From NCBI RefSeq assembly GCF_900547735.1, contig NZ_URHZ01000044.1, positions 1 through 43,697 on the forward strand: DNA of 43,697 bases, given 5' to 3'. Every line of letters starts with the position of its first letter. The stretch's first letter is position 1. The stretch is from an uncultured Clostridium sp. Lineage in GTDB: Bacteria > Bacillota > Clostridia > Lachnospirales > Lachnospiraceae. Below, one piece after another: positions 18,513 through 26,362 of the stretch. The translations under genes were made by a program, and so were the position numbers. The notes under the pieces were generated by a model. The model searched no databases, was not told the origin of the DNA, and saw only the letters and a program-made list of their open reading frames with translations.

Positions 18513-19721
18513 ATGAAACTGACACAGGAACAGCAGGATATGCTGGATGGAAAGTATGGGAAAGGAACCGCATACGCCATGAAAATTCAGGTGGCCATCG
18601 GTGAGTGCTTTGATGCTCCAAGGATGGTGCCGATTACAAGGGCTCACGTAGCGCTTTCCAATCAGGAAGCCGATTTGTGGTTCTGCGAAAAATTACTGAG
18701 CGAGGGCGCGAAGTGCCGTATTGCTCCAACCGTCAATCCGGGATTCTGCTATGACTTCTTCACAAAGAGAGATATGGTGGACCCGAAATTTGCCGACTTA
18801 ATGCAGAGAACCCACAATGCCTATAAGGGAATTGGAGCTCAGCTTACATATAACTGCACGCCGTATATTGACACGAATGTTCCAATGTATAAGGAAGTTA
18901 TCGCATTCTCAGAGTCAAGTGCAACTCCTTACGTCAATTCGGTATGGGGGGCAAGAAGCAACCGTGAGGGAGCTAACAGCGCGCTCTGTGCTGCAGTAAC
19001 CGGTTTTGTACCGGAATACGGTCTTCTTCTGGATGAGAACAGAAAAGGCAATATTCTCGTAGAGGTAGAAGCCGATATGAAGACAGCCTACGATTATCAT
19101 ATCCTGGGTATGTTAGGAAAGAAGATTGGTGAGGGAATTCCAGTATTCACCGGACTTCCTAAAGAAACCATCACGAAGGAAGCGCTCAGGAATCTGGGAG
19201 CAGAACTGAATACATCGGGAGCCTACGGCATGTACCATATCCTCGGTGTAACACCGGAGGCGCCGGATCTCACGACTGCGTTCGGCGGCAAAGAGCCGGA
19301 GAGAAAGGTTGTTATCACAAACCAGGATATGGAAGATATCCTGAAAGAGATTTCCCTGGAAGGAAACCGCCCCATCGATTTTGTTATGTTCGGATGTCCG
19401 CATTTTACGCTGGATGAGGTAAAACACATTGCCGAAAAGATCGAAGGAAAGAAACTGGAAAAAGAAATGTGGATTTTAACCTCCAGCCTTGTAAAAGAAA
19501 TGGCGGAGAGGATGGGATTAGACGAGATCATTACGGAAGCAGGCGGATTTATTGTGCCGGATTCCTGTCCGGATCAGCCATGCTGGCGCCATCTGAACGG
19601 AAAAGTAGGCGTAACGGAGTCTCCGAAGTGCGCGTATTATCCGCAGAGAAGAGGAATCCATTTTGTCATCCGCGATTTAGATACATGTATTGAAGCGGCA
19701 TTAACAGGGGAGGTAAAGTAA
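18513..19721 (+). CDS. Aconitase X catalytic (large) subunit
   Basis: A 402-residue protein of the aconitase X (DUF521) family, which are iron-sulfur hydro-lyases. Known members dehydrate cis-3-hydroxy-L-proline or mevalonate 5-phosphate. The likely cluster cysteines are C115 in YNCTPY, C295 in GCPH and C352 in DSCPDQPC. The start at ATG 18513 follows AGGAGGAGG. It is followed after one base by the small swivel subunit, so the enzyme is of the split, two-subunit form. The neighbouring racemase and dehydrogenase suggest that the substrate is a 2-hydroxyacid or its derivative. The exact reaction is not known. Confidence 0.88.
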   Translation: MKLTQEQQDMLDGKYGKGTAYAMKIQVAIGECFDAPRMVPITRAHVALSNQEADLWFCEKLLSEGAKCRIAPTVNPGFCYDFFTKRDMVDPKFADLMQRTHNAYKGIGAQLTYNCTPYIDTNVPMYKEVIAFSESSATPYVNSVWGARSNREGANSALCAAVTGFVPEYGLLLDENRKGNILVEVEADMKTAYDYHILGMLGKKIGEGIPVFTGLPKETITKEALRNLGAELNTSGAYGMYHILGVTPEAPDLTTAFGGKEPERKVVITNQDMEDILKEISLEGNRPIDFVMFGCPHFTLDEVKHIAEKIEGKKLEKEMWILTSSLVKEMAERMGLDEIITEAGGFIVPDSCPDQPCWRHLNGKVGVTESPKCAYYPQRRGIHFVIRDLDTCIEAALTGEVK

Positions 19722-19722
19722 G

Positions 19723-20124
19723 ATGAAAAAATACAGCTGCCATAAAATATCGGAAGGTTCTGCAGAGGCGGAAGCAATCGTTTCAAAGGATCACATTATG
19801 TTCTATCTGATGAACCCTGAGACAGGGGAGGTTATTGAGAAGGCCCACGATCTGGAGGGAAGATCGGTGGCAAAGAAAGTGCTGATATTCCCGGGCGGAA
19901 AGGGAAGCTCCGTAGTTCAGGCAGACGGTTTATACCAGCTTAAAATGCATCAGAACATGCCGGCTGCGATGATTGTGCAGTTTCCGGAGACCGTGCTTGT
20001 ATCGAGCGCCATTATTATGGAAGTACCGATGGTTGACAAGGTCGACCCGGCTTTTTATGAGGATGTAAAGGACGGAGACAGAATCAGGGTAGATGCAGAC
20101 AACGGAATTATTGAAATTTTATAA
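19723..20124 (+). CDS. Aconitase X swivel (small) subunit
   Basis: A 133-residue DUF126-type protein forming the swivelling domain that completes the active site of aconitase X. The glycine-rich stretch FPGGKGSSVVQ at about residues 57-67 carries the serine motif expected of the family, and EVPMVDKVDP near the end is also typical. It begins one base after the large-subunit stop, behind GGGGAGG, and the two must work as a heterodimer. In some other organisms the two parts are fused into one chain. Confidence 0.87.
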   Translation: MKKYSCHKISEGSAEAEAIVSKDHIMFYLMNPETGEVIEKAHDLEGRSVAKKVLIFPGGKGSSVVQADGLYQLKMHQNMPAAMIVQFPETVLVSSAIIMEVPMVDKVDPAFYEDVKDGDRIRVDADNGIIEIL

Positions 20125-20178
20125 ATGATTCAAAGAGGGTAAAAAGTTCAAAGGATGAAAAATCAAGGAGGATGTACT

Positions 20179-21264
20179 ATGAAAAAAGCTAAAAAAGTGA
20201 TGGCTCTTGGTCTGGCAGCGGTGATGGCCTTCGGACTCAGTGCGTGTGGCGGAAGAAATGCGGGGAATCAGGCAGCCCAGACGCAGGCTCCTGCCGCTGA
20301 GGGAGACAATGCGGCCGAGAGCCAGGGGGGTCAGGCATCGGCTGCGGCAGTTACAATCAAGATTGGACACGTGGAGGCGGAAGACCGTTCCACACATAAG
20401 GCACTGGTAGAATATTTCAAGAAAACGGTGGAAGAAAAGTCGGGCGGCACAATCAAGGTGGAAATCCATCCCAACAGTGCACTCGGCGGCGATTCAGAAC
20501 TTACGGAATCAGTGGCAATGGGAACTCTGGAAGCAGCGCTTCCTTCCACATCGGTTCTGGTGGCATATTCACCCGACTTCGGTGTAATGGATATGCCATG
20601 GCTCTTCAGCAATGCGGAAAATGCATTCGCCGCAATGGATGGAGACATGGGCAATTACTTTAATGAGAAACTGGAAGCGGTTGGAATCCACAGCCTCGGT
20701 TACTCCTACAACGGCCTCAGAAGTATGACGAACAATGTACGTCCTATCACAAAGCCCGAGGATTTAAAGGGACTGAAGATGAGGGTTATGGAGAATCAGG
20801 TATTTATCGATTTCTTCAACACATTGGGGGCAAGCGCAACACCGATGAGCTTCAGCGAACTGTTTACGGGACTCCAGCAGAACACGATAGATGGACAGGA
20901 AAACCCGCCGTCTCTGATTTACGCGAGCAAGTTCCAGGAAGTGCAGAAATATTTAAGCGTCACGGAGCATGTTAACAATTTCCTTGGTTTCATCATGAAC
21001 AAGAATTTTTACGACGGCCTGACGGCAGAGCAGCAGCAGATTATTACAGAAGCGGCGGCAGAGTTTGTTAAAGAACAGCGTAAGATGGAACTTGAAGACA
21101 CAAACCTCTTTGTTGAAAAACTGGAAGAGGATGGAATGCAGGTCAACAGGCTGACTGAAGAGGATAAAGCAGTATTTAAAGAAGCCCTTGCACCAATGTA
21201 TGATAAGTATAAAGCTCAGTTTGGAGAAGAAGTGTTTAACATGGCAGAAAAATACGAGCAGTAA
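20179..21264 (+). CDS. dctP: TRAP transporter substrate-binding lipoprotein (DctP family)
   Basis: A 361-residue extracytoplasmic receptor. Residues 1-21 are a signal peptide ending in the lipobox LSAC, so it is probably lipid-anchored at the outer face of the membrane. The mature part has the DctP pattern: LKGLKMRVMENQ with the carboxylate-binding arginine, then FSELFTGLQQNTIDGQENPP. It delivers an organic acid to the membrane subunits encoded next. I start it at ATG 20179 behind AAGGAGGA, not at the upstream in-frame ATG 20155. The context suggests a hydroxyacid ligand. Confidence 0.92.
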   Translation: MKKAKKVMALGLAAVMAFGLSACGGRNAGNQAAQTQAPAAEGDNAAESQGGQASAAAVTIKIGHVEAEDRSTHKALVEYFKKTVEEKSGGTIKVEIHPNSALGGDSELTESVAMGTLEAALPSTSVLVAYSPDFGVMDMPWLFSNAENAFAAMDGDMGNYFNEKLEAVGIHSLGYSYNGLRSMTNNVRPITKPEDLKGLKMRVMENQVFIDFFNTLGASATPMSFSELFTGLQQNTIDGQENPPSLIYASKFQEVQKYLSVTEHVNNFLGFIMNKNFYDGLTAEQQQIITEAAAEFVKEQRKMELEDTNLFVEKLEEDGMQVNRLTEEDKAVFKEALAPMYDKYKAQFGEEVFNMAEKYEQ

Positions 21265-21289
21265 GTACAAAGGTTAAAGGAGCTGAAGC

Positions 21290-21814
21290 ATGGAAAAGAA
21301 AAGTATACTTTCGAGGATAGGCAGGATTTACAACAATCTGGAAGAATACCTTCTGGTTACCAGTCTTATAATAAATGTGCTTCTGGTATTCTTACAGGTT
21401 ATAATGCGGACGGTGTTTAAAAACTCACTTACCTGGTCGGAGGAACTGTCAAGGTACATCTTCATTTGGCAGATTTGGCTGGGGGCCAGTATTGCCCTGA
21501 AATATGATGAGCATATCAGAGTAACATTGATTTATTCTTTCCTTAAAAATAAAAAAGTACAGGCGGCAATCGGTCTTCTGGCTGATTTGATATGGTTCCT
21601 GTTCTGCGCCTATATGGTAGTAAACGGCAAAGATCTGCTGGTGTCTATGGCAGCCAGAAAAGCTGTTTCCTCAGGGCTCAGGCTGCCGCTTGTATACGTC
21701 TACTCCGTATTCCCGATTGCCTCGTTTCTTGTGTGCGTCAGAATGATGGGAGTACTGGTGAAGGACGTGAAGAAATTTTTTATAAAAGTTGAGGAAGGAG
21801 GAAATGTCATATGA
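21290..21814 (+). CDS. dctQ: TRAP transporter small permease subunit (DctQ family)
   Basis: A 174-residue membrane protein with four hydrophobic segments, of usual DctQ size. The motif TWSEELSRYIFIWQIWLGAS at about residues 46-65 is the family hallmark. It pairs with DctM to form the sodium-driven importer served by the upstream DctP lipoprotein. It begins behind AAAGGAG, 25 bases after dctP, and its TGA overlaps the dctM ATG by four bases. Confidence 0.93.
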   Translation: MEKKSILSRIGRIYNNLEEYLLVTSLIINVLLVFLQVIMRTVFKNSLTWSEELSRYIFIWQIWLGASIALKYDEHIRVTLIYSFLKNKKVQAAIGLLADLIWFLFCAYMVVNGKDLLVSMAARKAVSSGLRLPLVYVYSVFPIASFLVCVRMMGVLVKDVKKFFIKVEEGGNVI

Positions 21815-23082
21815 GTGCAGCCGTATTATTTGGAAGCTTTTTCGTGCTACTGCTCCTGACAGTACCAATTGGATATGCCATTGGTATTTCCAGTTTGATT
21901 GCAATATATTATTTTTCAGACATTCCTCTGATTATTATTGCACAGAAGTCGATTACCGGAGTCGATTCATTCCCGCTTCTGGCTATCCCATTTTTTATGC
22001 TGGCGGGGAATCTGATGAGCAGCGGCGGCATTGCTAAGCGGCTCGTGAATTTCTTCGATGCACTGATTGGCCATGTTACAGGCGGCCTTGGTATGGTCAC
22101 TATCATTGTGTGTATGTTCTTTGCCGCAATATCCGGTTCCGCAGTGGCAACGGTATCGGCCGTAGGAGCTTTTATGATTCCCGAGATGGTGGATCACGGC
22201 TACAACAAACCGTTCAGTGCGGCGCTTACAGCGGCAGCGGGAACGATCGGCGTCATTATTCCGCCGTCGATTCCATTTGTAATTTACGGTGTTGTTTCGG
22301 GAACTTCAATTACGGATATGTTTACCGCCGGTTTTATGCCCGGAATTATGATGGGTGTTGCCCTCATGATTGTCTGTTACTTTGTTTCGAAGAAAAACGG
22401 TTACAGGGGGAAAGAAAAAGCGTCCAGCCCGGCAGAGATATGGGCGGCATTTAAAGATGCGTTCTGGGCGATTTTATCACCAGTTATTATTCTGGGAGGA
22501 ATCTATTCCGGTTTCTTCACACCGACGGAAGCTGCGGTTATCTCCGTTGTGTACTCATTCATTGTCGGGGTATTTGTATACAAAGAGCTGGATATCAAAG
22601 GCGCGTATAAATCATTTAAAGACGCAATCGTGGTAAACGGAGCGACAACGTTCATGGTAGGTTTTTCAACCGTATTTGCAGCTTTCCTTACGATGGCGCA
22701 GATACCGAATATGATTGCACAGGTAATTCTGGGGCTGACGGACAATGCGATCCTGATCCTGCTGATTATCAATATCTTCCTGCTGATTGTCGGTATGTTT
22801 ATTGATAATATTCCTGCAACAATTATCCTTACTCCGATTTTGCTTCCCATCTGTACGGGAATAGGCATGCATCCGGTCACGTTTGGTATTATGCTGACGA
22901 TGAACCTGGCGATCGGTTTCTGCAGTCCGCCTTACGGAATTAATTTGTTTGTCGCCTCCTCAATATCGAAAGTTTCAATTGAGGATTTGACGAAGAAGAT
23001 TATAAAACCACTGCTGGCGCTGATTGCGGTATTACTTTTAATTACATATGTGCCTATCTTTACAACAATATTCCTTAAATAG
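21811..23082 (+). CDS. dctM: TRAP transporter large permease subunit (DctM family)
   Basis: A 423-residue integral membrane protein with about 12 helices that carries the substrate path of the TRAP importer. Typical segments are FPLLAIPFFMLAGNLMSSGG near residues 54-73, AAISGSAVATVSAVG, IPPSIPFVIYG, and FIDNIPATIILTPILLP in the second half. It ends about 25 bases before a terminator, so the larA-acnX-TRAP genes probably make one transcript. Confidence 0.95.
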   Translation: MSAAVLFGSFFVLLLLTVPIGYAIGISSLIAIYYFSDIPLIIIAQKSITGVDSFPLLAIPFFMLAGNLMSSGGIAKRLVNFFDALIGHVTGGLGMVTIIVCMFFAAISGSAVATVSAVGAFMIPEMVDHGYNKPFSAALTAAAGTIGVIIPPSIPFVIYGVVSGTSITDMFTAGFMPGIMMGVALMIVCYFVSKKNGYRGKEKASSPAEIWAAFKDAFWAILSPVIILGGIYSGFFTPTEAAVISVVYSFIVGVFVYKELDIKGAYKSFKDAIVVNGATTFMVGFSTVFAAFLTMAQIPNMIAQVILGLTDNAILILLIINIFLLIVGMFIDNIPATIILTPILLPICTGIGMHPVTFGIMLTMNLAIGFCSPPYGINLFVASSISKVSIEDLTKKIIKPLLALIAVLLLITYVPIFTTIFLK

Positions 23083-23108
23083 TAAAAAAGCTGTAAAATA
23101 AAGGGGAA

Positions 23109-23142
23109 AAGGCTCCTGCCACACTGGACAGGGGCCTTTTTT
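23109..23142 (+). terminator. Intrinsic terminator after dctM
   Basis: AAGGCTCCTG pairs with CAGGGGCCTT (one G-U pair) around a ten-base loop and leads into a run of six T residues. It ends the transcript that begins at 17180 or so and separates it from the GntR gene. Confidence 0.85.
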
Positions 23143-23253
23143 AATAGTAAGATAATGGTAACTATTCAGCAGGGGATTCCCCATGACCAGGGGGATAAAG
23201 ACGTAAATTTTACAGCTGGTTTCAAATATATATGCAGACAAGGAATTATGTAA

Positions 23254-23934
23254 ATGGGTGAACAGAACAGTCTATTAAGAAAAACACAGAAGCCAAGCTA
23301 TGTACAGATGGCTTATGATGGAATCAGGAACTTGATTATTGAAGAGGAGATAAGCCCGGGTGAGTTATTAAGTGAGAATCAGCTGGCCGCTTATCTGAAC
23401 ATGAGCCGGACACCTGTGAGAGAGGCGATACGCCGCCTGCAGGCAGAGGGATTCCTGGAATCCAGAAAAGGTCTGGGAACCTTCTTAAAACCGCTCACAT
23501 CAAAAGACGTAAGAAATATTTATGAGGTCAGGGAGGCACTTGAACTAATTGCCTGCGAGACTTCGATTTTTCAGATTACCGACGAAGAGATAGAAGAAGT
23601 AAGAAGCAGTCTTCAGTCCCTGCTTGACCGTCACGCGGCCGGTGAAGGGATAGACAGGATGGAGTTCAGCAAGCTGGACGGCCAGTTTCACGATTTAATT
23701 GTCCAGAAATCGAATAACGGGTATATTAAAATCCTGATGGATCAGATCTATTTTAATGTGGATCGTTACAGGGTTATTTCGTTCAGTGTATCCCTCGATC
23801 TGGAGGAGAGCACGAAACAGCACCTGGATTTGCTGGACTGTCTGAAAGAGAGGGATCTTCAGAAATTGAAGACGGCGCTCAGCGCCCACCTGGAATGGTC
23901 CCTGGAACTGCTTTTGAAACATCTGGAGCTTTAG
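23254..23934 (+). CDS. GntR-family (FCD) transcriptional regulator
   Basis: A 226-residue regulator. Residues about 14-80 form the winged helix of the GntR family, with NQLAAYLNMSRTPVREAIRRL as its recognition region, and residues about 85-215 form an all-helical FCD ligand domain, which often binds organic acids through a metal. It sits between the TRAP operon and a 2-hydroxyacid dehydrogenase, and probably represses the promoter at 17151 by binding the palindrome there. The ribosome site before ATG 23254 is weak (AAGGA), so it may be made at a low level. Confidence 0.9.
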   Translation: MGEQNSLLRKTQKPSYVQMAYDGIRNLIIEEEISPGELLSENQLAAYLNMSRTPVREAIRRLQAEGFLESRKGLGTFLKPLTSKDVRNIYEVREALELIACETSIFQITDEEIEEVRSSLQSLLDRHAAGEGIDRMEFSKLDGQFHDLIVQKSNNGYIKILMDQIYFNVDRYRVISFSVSLDLEESTKQHLDLLDCLKERDLQKLKTALSAHLEWSLELLLKHLEL

Positions 23935-23956
23935 CGCTGTAGAAAGGAAGAGAGCA

Positions 23957-24922
23957 ATGAAAATTGTTATATTAGACGGATATGTAAAGAATCCCGGTGA
24001 TTTAAGCTGGAAGCGTTTTGAAGAGCTGGGTGAATTAAGGATTTATGACAGGACTCCAGTCGATGATACGGATATGATTATTGAGAGGATAGGAGATGCG
24101 GAGGCGGTGCTGGTATCCAATGTGCCGTTAACCGGGAAGGTAATTGAAAGCTGTCCTTCCATCCGCTACATCGGTTTATTGTCAACCGGGTATGACGGGA
24201 TAGATATTACCGCGGCCAGGGAGAAGAATATTCCTGTCTGCAATATCCCGACCTATGGGACCAACTCGGTTTCCCAGTTTACCATCGCTCTGCTGCTGGA
24301 GATTTGCAGCCGCGTCGGCCACCACGGAGACGCCGTGAAGGAGGGAAGATGGGGGAATCAGCCGGATTTCTGCTTCTGGGATTACCCGCTCATTGAGCTG
24401 TCGGGGAAAACCATGGGTGTTGTGGGCTTTGGACGGATTGGCCAGAGGACAGCCGCCATCGCCGCCGCACTGGGAATGAAGATTCTCTATAATGACGGTT
24501 TCAGGAAGCCGGAACTGGAGACAGAGAACGTGAAGTTTGCGGAGCGGGAAGAACTGTTCCGGGAATCCGATGTCATCGCTCTCCACTGTCCGTTATTCCC
24601 GGACACCAGGGGAATGGTCAACAGGGAGACAATCGCAGGAATGAAGGACGGAGTCATTCTGCTGAACAGTTCCAGAGGAGCCCTCATTGTGGACGAAGAC
24701 CTCGCCGAAGCGCTGAACAGTGGAAAAGTGTATGCAGCTGGCCTGGATGTCGTTTCGGAGGAACCGGTTTCCATGGAGAATCCTCTGCTTTCCGCGCAAA
24801 ACTGCATCATCACCCCGCATATTGCGTGGGCGGCAAAAGAGAGCAGAGCAAGACTTCTGGAAATAGCGGCTGATAATCTGGCATCTTATGTGGCCGGAAA
24901 GCCGGTAAATCAGGTGAATTAA
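23957..24922 (+). CDS. D-2-hydroxyacid dehydrogenase
   Basis: A 321-residue NAD(P)-dependent dehydrogenase of the D-isomer family, which interconverts 2-oxoacids and D-2-hydroxyacids. The coenzyme loop VGFGRIG lies at 156-162 and the catalytic trio is present: R240 in NSSRGA, E269 in SEEP and H288 in TPHIAW. The closest overall resemblance is to hydroxypyruvate reductase/glycerate dehydrogenase types. It starts 22 bases after the GntR gene behind GAAAGGAAG. With the LarA homologue able to supply the D-form, it may oxidise or form the 2-oxoacid of this pathway. Confidence 0.9.
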   Translation: MKIVILDGYVKNPGDLSWKRFEELGELRIYDRTPVDDTDMIIERIGDAEAVLVSNVPLTGKVIESCPSIRYIGLLSTGYDGIDITAAREKNIPVCNIPTYGTNSVSQFTIALLLEICSRVGHHGDAVKEGRWGNQPDFCFWDYPLIELSGKTMGVVGFGRIGQRTAAIAAALGMKILYNDGFRKPELETENVKFAEREELFRESDVIALHCPLFPDTRGMVNRETIAGMKDGVILLNSSRGALIVDEDLAEALNSGKVYAAGLDVVSEEPVSMENPLLSAQNCIITPHIAWAAKESRARLLEIAADNLASYVAGKPVNQVN

Positions 24923-24974
24923 GAAAAGAGCGGTAATAAAGAAAAGAGCAGTAATAAAGAAAAGAGCATCAATT
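24921..24974 (+). repeat. Three 18-base tandem repeats after the dehydrogenase gene
   Basis: AAGAAAAGAGCGGTAATA (24921-24938) is followed by a copy with one change (24939-24956) and a third copy that decays at its 3' end (24957-24974). They begin within the stop codon of the dehydrogenase. They are A-rich and noncoding, and look like slippage products. Confidence 0.85.
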
Positions 24975-24982
24975 AATAAAAG

Positions 24983-25016
24983 AGGAGCAATATGGCCAAA
25001 AGCCGTTTGCTCCTTT
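24983..25016 (+). terminator. Weak terminator-like hairpin before the LysR gene
   Basis: AGGAGCAA pairs with TTGCTCCT around an inner GGC/GCC stem, and the sequence TTATT follows. The T-run is short, so termination is probably partial. Confidence 0.5.
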
Positions 25017-25074
25017 ATTGAAGGCGGTGATCTGACCGGGGAGTGTGCGGTTAACATTTGGGGAGGTGGTTTGG

Positions 25075-25986
25075 ATGGATATAAAAGTTCTTAAATATTT
25101 TGTACAGGTTGCCCGGGATCAGAGTTATACGCGGGCGGCGGAGCACCTGTATCTGTCCCAGCCGGCATTGAGCAAGCTGATAAAGAAACTGGAGCGGGAA
25201 CTGAAAGTGCCGCTTTTCAGGGTTCAAAAGAGCGGAGTTTATCTGACGGACTATGGGGAGCAATTTTATCAGCGTGTTGTGCCGATCATTGCGGAGTTTG
25301 ACTCACTGTCCGCCTTTGTGGAGACAATGCATTCGGCGCCGGTTGGGAAACTGAAACTGGGTGTTACCCCGATGATAGCATCTCTTTATGTGGTTGACAT
25401 TGTGACGAATTTTAACAGACAGTGGCCGGATATTGAATTGCAGCTGATAGAGGACGGGAGCCGGAGGCTGAGAAAGATGCTCCTCGACGGCAGTCTGGAT
25501 CTGGCCCTTGGAATTACAGGGGAATCTTTTCCGGAACTCGAGGATACCGTCCTGTTTGAGGACGAGATGGTCGTGATTGCATCCGTAGAAAATCCGCTGT
25601 CCCGGTATCCGAGCGTCACATTCGAACAACTGGAGCATCAGAAATTTAACCTTTATACGTATTCATCCGCTTTGTCCCAGCAGATTACGGAACGCTGTGT
25701 GAAGGCCGGATTCATCCCAAAAGTGAACATATCCAGCTCCAAGGTCAACTTTATGCTTCAGATGACGGAGTGCGACAGGGGAATCTGCATCCTGCCGCGT
25801 CCCTATGCAGTACAGAGTCATTTAAGTCCCGGGGTGACAATTATTCCCTTAAAGGAGAGATTCCCGTGGGTGGGAACTCTGATGCAGAATAAAAATACAT
25901 ACAAAACCTATATTATTAAGCTGTTTGAGCGGTTTGTAGTGCAGTATTTTGAGCAGAGAAGACAGCAGCAGGAAACAGACGGATAA
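25075..25986 (+). CDS. LysR-family transcriptional regulator
   Basis: A 303-residue regulator of normal LysR length. The helix-turn-helix lies in residues 1-60 (MDIKVLKYFVQVARDQSYTR, then AAEHLYLSQPALSKLIKKLE), and the rest is a two-lobed effector-binding domain beginning at about residue 90. I choose ATG 25075 behind GGGGAGGTGG, because the upstream in-frame start at 25045 has no ribosome site and the protein then begins with the canonical MDIK. It ends at a terminator and lies upstream of the TAXI-transporter genes on the same strand, so it is the likely regulator of that cluster. This link is inferred from position only. Confidence 0.9.
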   Translation: MDIKVLKYFVQVARDQSYTRAAEHLYLSQPALSKLIKKLERELKVPLFRVQKSGVYLTDYGEQFYQRVVPIIAEFDSLSAFVETMHSAPVGKLKLGVTPMIASLYVVDIVTNFNRQWPDIELQLIEDGSRRLRKMLLDGSLDLALGITGESFPELEDTVLFEDEMVVIASVENPLSRYPSVTFEQLEHQKFNLYTYSSALSQQITERCVKAGFIPKVNISSSKVNFMLQMTECDRGICILPRPYAVQSHLSPGVTIIPLKERFPWVGTLMQNKNTYKTYIIKLFERFVVQYFEQRRQQQETDG

Positions 25987-26017
25987 AGGATAAAAGATAA
26001 AAGGAAAAGAATAGATG

Positions 26018-26054
26018 GAGCTTCCGGGCAATGACGGCCGGAGGCTCTTTTTTT
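26018..26054 (+). terminator. Intrinsic terminator after the LysR gene
   Basis: GAGCTTCCGG pairs with CCGGAGGCTC (one G-U pair) around a ten-base loop, and seven T residues follow at 26048-26054. Confidence 0.88.
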
Positions 26055-26208
26055 AATATCATAGGAAAGTGCTCCTATGATATTAAAAGCCCTTCGGGCA
26101 GGATGCGCACTCGCGCGAAGATGTAATATGCCGCTATGCGGCCGCGCTCGGCGCGAGAGTCTGGCGAGCCGGACTCTTTCTTCTACCATAACCGGTGCTT
26201 TCCCGGTT
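26054..26208. repeat. Array of six adjacent hairpins, repeat-like noncoding element
   Basis: A perfect 13-base inverted repeat (TAATATCATAGGA with TCCTATGATATTA, 26054-26085, six-base loop) is followed by five small GC-rich hairpins: GCCC-TTC-GGGC (26089-26099), GCCGC-TAT-GCGGC (about 26130-26142), CGCGC-TCG-GCGCG (about 26143-26155), AGAGTC...GACTCT (26156-26177) and AACCGG...CCGGTT (26190-26208). The base composition shifts sharply from the AT-rich sequence around it. The architecture resembles dispersed palindromic repeats, but copy number cannot be tested from one window. With its flanks it forms the 376-base gap between the LysR and TAXI receptor genes. The remaining bases, 26209-26362, are AT-rich and presumably hold the TAXI promoter, which I could not place with confidence. 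Confidence 0.6.
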
Positions 26209-26362
26209 CAGACGTGTATTTATAGACTTATGACAAAAAGTTATAGTTCAAATGATTTATAGATCGTGTACTTATAAGACATTGTAATATATGATTTAAC
26301 TACATAAATAATTTTGGCTTATTTTGGTGAGTCAGGCAAACGCTATAAGGAGGGGAAATTAC

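Noticed and set aside
23155..23253. Promoter for the GntR gene
   Set aside because: Several AT-rich hexamers exist, but none gave an acceptable -35/-10 pair with 16-18 base spacing, so no site is called.
26077..26262. Plus-strand open frame of 61 codons inside the multi-hairpin element
   Set aside because: It has no ribosome site, a composition dictated by palindromes and a protein full of Arg/Ala/Cys. The hairpins explain the lack of stop codons.
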